Below are positions 19,569 through 21,405 of a stretch of DNA of 21,405 bases, piece after piece. A program made the position numbers and the translations under genes. Source of the stretch: Priapulus caudatus (Eukaryota; Priapulida; Priapulimorpha; Priapulimorphida; Priapulidae); NCBI RefSeq assembly GCF_000485595.1, contig NW_014577172.1, forward strand, positions 87,272 through 108,676, in the 5' to 3' direction. Position 1 is the stretch's first letter, and each line of letters opens with the position of its first letter. The notes under the pieces were generated by a model. It was not told where the DNA came from. It was given only the letters and a program-made list of their open reading frames with translations, and made no database searches.

Positions 19569-19637
19569 ATATGGTCAAGAGCTAATAATACCTTATTATA
19601 ATAATATATAATAAGGTATTATTAGCTCTTGATATGG
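19569..19637. mobile_element. 57-bp perfect hairpin flanked by 6-bp direct repeats
   Basis: The left arm 19575-19599 (TCAAGAGCTAATAATACC...) and right arm 19608-19632 are a perfect 25-bp inverted repeat around an 8-nt loop. ATATGG sits directly outside at 19569-19574 and again at 19632-19637, like a target-site duplication. It lies in the intron between exons 19272 and 20123. It reads as a tiny snap-back insertion, but a replication-slip palindrome is possible. Confidence 0.6.
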
Positions 19638-19849
19638 TTGAGTTACTGGCGACCACCACGTCATTTCGAAAAACTGTAGGCCTACTGTGTATTAATTAAG
19701 TGCATTGGACAAACAGATGCTTTGCATCGCTGAGGTGTTTAATTAATTACCACATCAACCCCGAGATAATACCACCTGAACTAGAAATTACGCTGCAAAA
19801 TACAGGGTTTATGCTTGAACAACCGCTAATCCGATAATAGCATATTTTG

Positions 19850-19925
19850 ATCTCTCTCTCCCTCGGTCTCGCTCTCTTTCTCTCAACCTCGCTCGCTCGC
19901 GCTCGGTCTCTTCCCTTCTCGCTCT
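19850..19925. repeat. CT-rich tract in the intron before exon 20123
   Basis: TCTCTCTCCCTCGGTCTCGC-type interrupted CT repeat. Confidence 0.85.
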
Positions 19926-20009
19926 CATTCTTGTACATAAACAAACTAGTGCCACGTGAATGAAGATGCAGAACAAACGGGAAAAACTACAGCAAAATAC
20001 TGACACAAC

Positions 20010-20062
20010 GATAACATCAGGAGTGAATAATAGACATCTCTATTATTCACTCCTGATAACAT
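20010..20062. mobile_element. 42-bp perfect hairpin with 8-bp flanking repeats
   Basis: Arms 20016-20033 (ATCAGGAGTGAATAATAG) and 20040-20057 pair perfectly around the loop ACATCT. GATAACAT occurs at 20010-20017 and 20055-20062, overlapping the arm ends. It sits 65 bp upstream of the acceptor of exon 20123, near where the branch point should lie. Confidence 0.6.
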
Positions 20063-20122
20063 GATACCAATTACGACGATGTTGCATCAGCGTACTAATC
20101 GATTTATTGATCTGTATCGCAG

Positions 20123-20243
20123 GCACAACGACCTGGAGCTGGAGTTAACCAACGTGAGGTTAGAGACGAGCAAACTAGATATGCAGCTGATGGAAGCCAT
20201 CCAACAGAAAGTAGCAATGTCTGTCCAGGTCGAAGCGTGGGAG
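20123..20243 (+). CDS. BICDL1: BICDL1-like coding exon (Rab-binding coiled-coil signature)
   Basis: Seen: the acceptor CTGTATCGCAG ends at 20122. The exon is 121 nt, phase 2 in and phase 0 out, with donor GTGGGAG|GTGTGT. After the split Arg it reads HNDLELELTNVRLETSKLDM, then QLMEAIQQKVAMSVQVEAWE. Family knowledge: the vertebrate BICDL1 C-terminal coiled coil contains VELELAKCRMDM and QLLDAIQQKLNLSQQLEAWQ, a near residue-for-residue match. This is the strongest homology anchor in the window. The segment belongs to the conserved BICD-like C-terminal domain that binds vesicle-associated Rab6. A 42-bp perfect hairpin lies 65 bp upstream of the acceptor, and a CT-rich tract starts about 15 bp after the donor. 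Confidence 0.95.
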
Positions 20244-20257
20244 GTGTGTAGTACTCC

Positions 20258-20307
20258 GCTCTCTCTGTCGCTCTCTTTCTCTGTCTCTCTCTTACTCTCT
20301 TTCTCTG

Positions 20308-20338
<31 letters not shown>

Positions 20339-20620
20339 TTCTCTCTCTCTCTCTCTGTGTCTCGCTTTTTCTCTCTCTTTCACTCTCTCTGTGTGTCTCT
20401 CTCTCTGTGTCTCTAGCATTATCTCGATATCGCCCACGGGTTTCCCCACCTCTATCTCTCTCGTTCTCTCTCAGTGTACCTTTCTTTCGCTCTCCAGTTC
20501 GCTCACTGTCTCTTTCTATCTCTCGCTGTCTTTCTGTCTCTCTCTATCTCGATCTAATCTCTCACTCGTTTTCACTCCCTTGTCATTTGCGCTCATTTTC
20601 TCTCCCTCTCTCTTTTTTTT
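20258..20620. repeat. (CT)n/(TCTG) tract filling the last intron
   Basis: Long interrupted CT repeat between the donor at 20243 and the acceptor at 20673, ending in T11. The Ser/Leu frame that runs on from the exon is a read-through artefact. Confidence 0.95.
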
Positions 20621-20673
20621 TTTTACATGTTTCTAATAAGAGTAATAATATATGTGTACATATATGCTTACAG

Positions 20674-20829
20674 TCCGACATGCAGACAGTGCTTGAGAGT
20701 CAGATGAAGATGAGGATACAAGAAGCCGATTCGTGCGCGGGCAGCAGCAGCGTCGATGACGTCATCATCACCCAAGCAACAACGCCGTCGGGTTCAAAAA
20801 ACATCCTTAGATTGTTCCGCAGATCGTAG
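20674..20829 (+). CDS. BICDL1: BICDL1-like terminal coding exon with stop codon
   Basis: Seen: the acceptor TATGCTTACAG ends at 20673. Phase 0, 51 codons and the stop TAG at 20827-20829. It starts SDMQTVLESQMKMRIQEAD, has a low-complexity Ser/Thr segment and ends SKNILRLFRRS. Family knowledge: vertebrate BICDL1 continues after LEAWQ with DDMHRVIDRQLMD, has a variable Ser-rich linker and ends in a basic/aromatic tail (LFSFFRKI). The short hydrophobic-basic C-terminus LRLFRRS is the counterpart. This fixes the 3' end of the coding region and the + orientation of this half of the gene. Confidence 0.9.
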   Translation, partial: SDMQTVLESQMKMRIQEADSCAGSSSVDDVIITQATTPSGSKNILRLFRRS

Positions 20830-21405
20830 AGACGGAGCGAAGATGATTGTAAATAGTCTTGACAACTGTATGCGTAGAGTGACTAGGGGAAACGAGAAAG
20901 ATACGAGACCTATTTATCTATCTATGCACATAAACACATGCACGCGTACACATATACATAATTATATTGTCAGGAATAGAATTTATTTACATGTTATCAT
21001 ACGTATATATATGTATATATATATATCTGATATATATCACCAGCAGGAATACATTACCTTCAATGTACGATGCCCTCGAGTCGACTTTCGAATGCCAAAA
21101 AACACATACCACTCAAGAAAAACATTTTAATCGCACGTAAAGACGTTTACATTAGAATGCCTGGTCACTGCCCAAAAAGAACGTGTTTATTTGGGGTGTA
21201 CGTACACCTGAAGACAACCCCTGTAGCAGCTTTGTGACGCATATTCGGTGTCGTTGCTACAGTCAAAGGTTAACATTGTCATAACGTACTCTCATTCCAG
21301 ATGTAAGTGAAAGCGTATAATATTATGTCTCTCTCGCAGGCCATCCTTATTTCATCCACGAACTTATATATGCGTATATATATATATATATATTTGTGTA
21401 AAAAC
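20830..21405 (+). other. 3' untranslated or downstream region
   Basis: Follows the TAG stop. No AATAAA or ATTAAA is visible before the window ends, so the transcript end is not located. It contains (TA)n runs at 21003-21040 and 21365-21392 and no recognisable gene. Confidence 0.5.

Noticed and set aside
21299-21312. CATTCCAG|AT|GTAAGTG, an acceptor and donor two bases apart
   Set aside because: Too short to be an exon and lies after the stop codon. Probably coincidence.

Overview
The window is animal (metazoan) nuclear DNA, read as a draft long-read assembly. It has spliced exons with GT-AG borders, kilobase introns, long micro- and minisatellites and a short DNA-transposon relative. The only gene I can recognise is a homologue of BICDL1 (BICDR-1), a coiled-coil dynein-dynactin cargo adaptor. 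The gene content, the G-run DNA transposon and the minisatellites that start at exon-intron junctions suggest a marine invertebrate. From memory, such junction minisatellites have been described in amphioxus. That makes a cephalochordate attractive but unproven.

Layout. The + strand carries the C-terminal half of the gene in five well-supported exons: 8821-9033, 16828-17037, 19272-19414, 20123-20243 and 20674-20829 (stop codon). Their phases match, and together they read as 280 residues collinear with the vertebrate protein. The pieces that look like the N-terminal half lie on the MINUS strand at 6700-6550, 5209-4935 and 3227-3121, in correct protein order when read leftwards. They include the AAxxG-like 'CC1 box' (AELGKMLLEENQ). 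Reading them needs frameshifts, so that part is either low-quality sequence or decayed. Flipping the left ~8 kb in place would make one collinear gene. I therefore suspect an inversion, either an assembly error or a real rearrangement.

Introns. The intron after exon 8821-9033 (7.8 kb) holds a second, indel-riddled copy of that exon and its flanks (11697-12944, against 8403-9704), a ~0.5 kb MITE-like element (13062-13556), several satellites and a possible in-frame pair of cassette exons (13874-14084 and 16294-16358). Two strong splice donors and one candidate donor are each followed immediately by a tandem array whose unit repeats the junction itself (17 bp at 9034, 26 bp at 17038, ~25 bp at 14085). 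This is the most unusual biology in the window. Two tiny perfect hairpins with target-site-like direct repeats sit in the intron between the exons at 19272 and 20123.

The left 8 kb is otherwise mostly low-complexity GA/CT, C-rich and AT tracts. No rRNA, CRISPR, viral or convincing tRNA sequence was seen. All homology statements rest on my memory of the protein family and reading by eye; no search was run.
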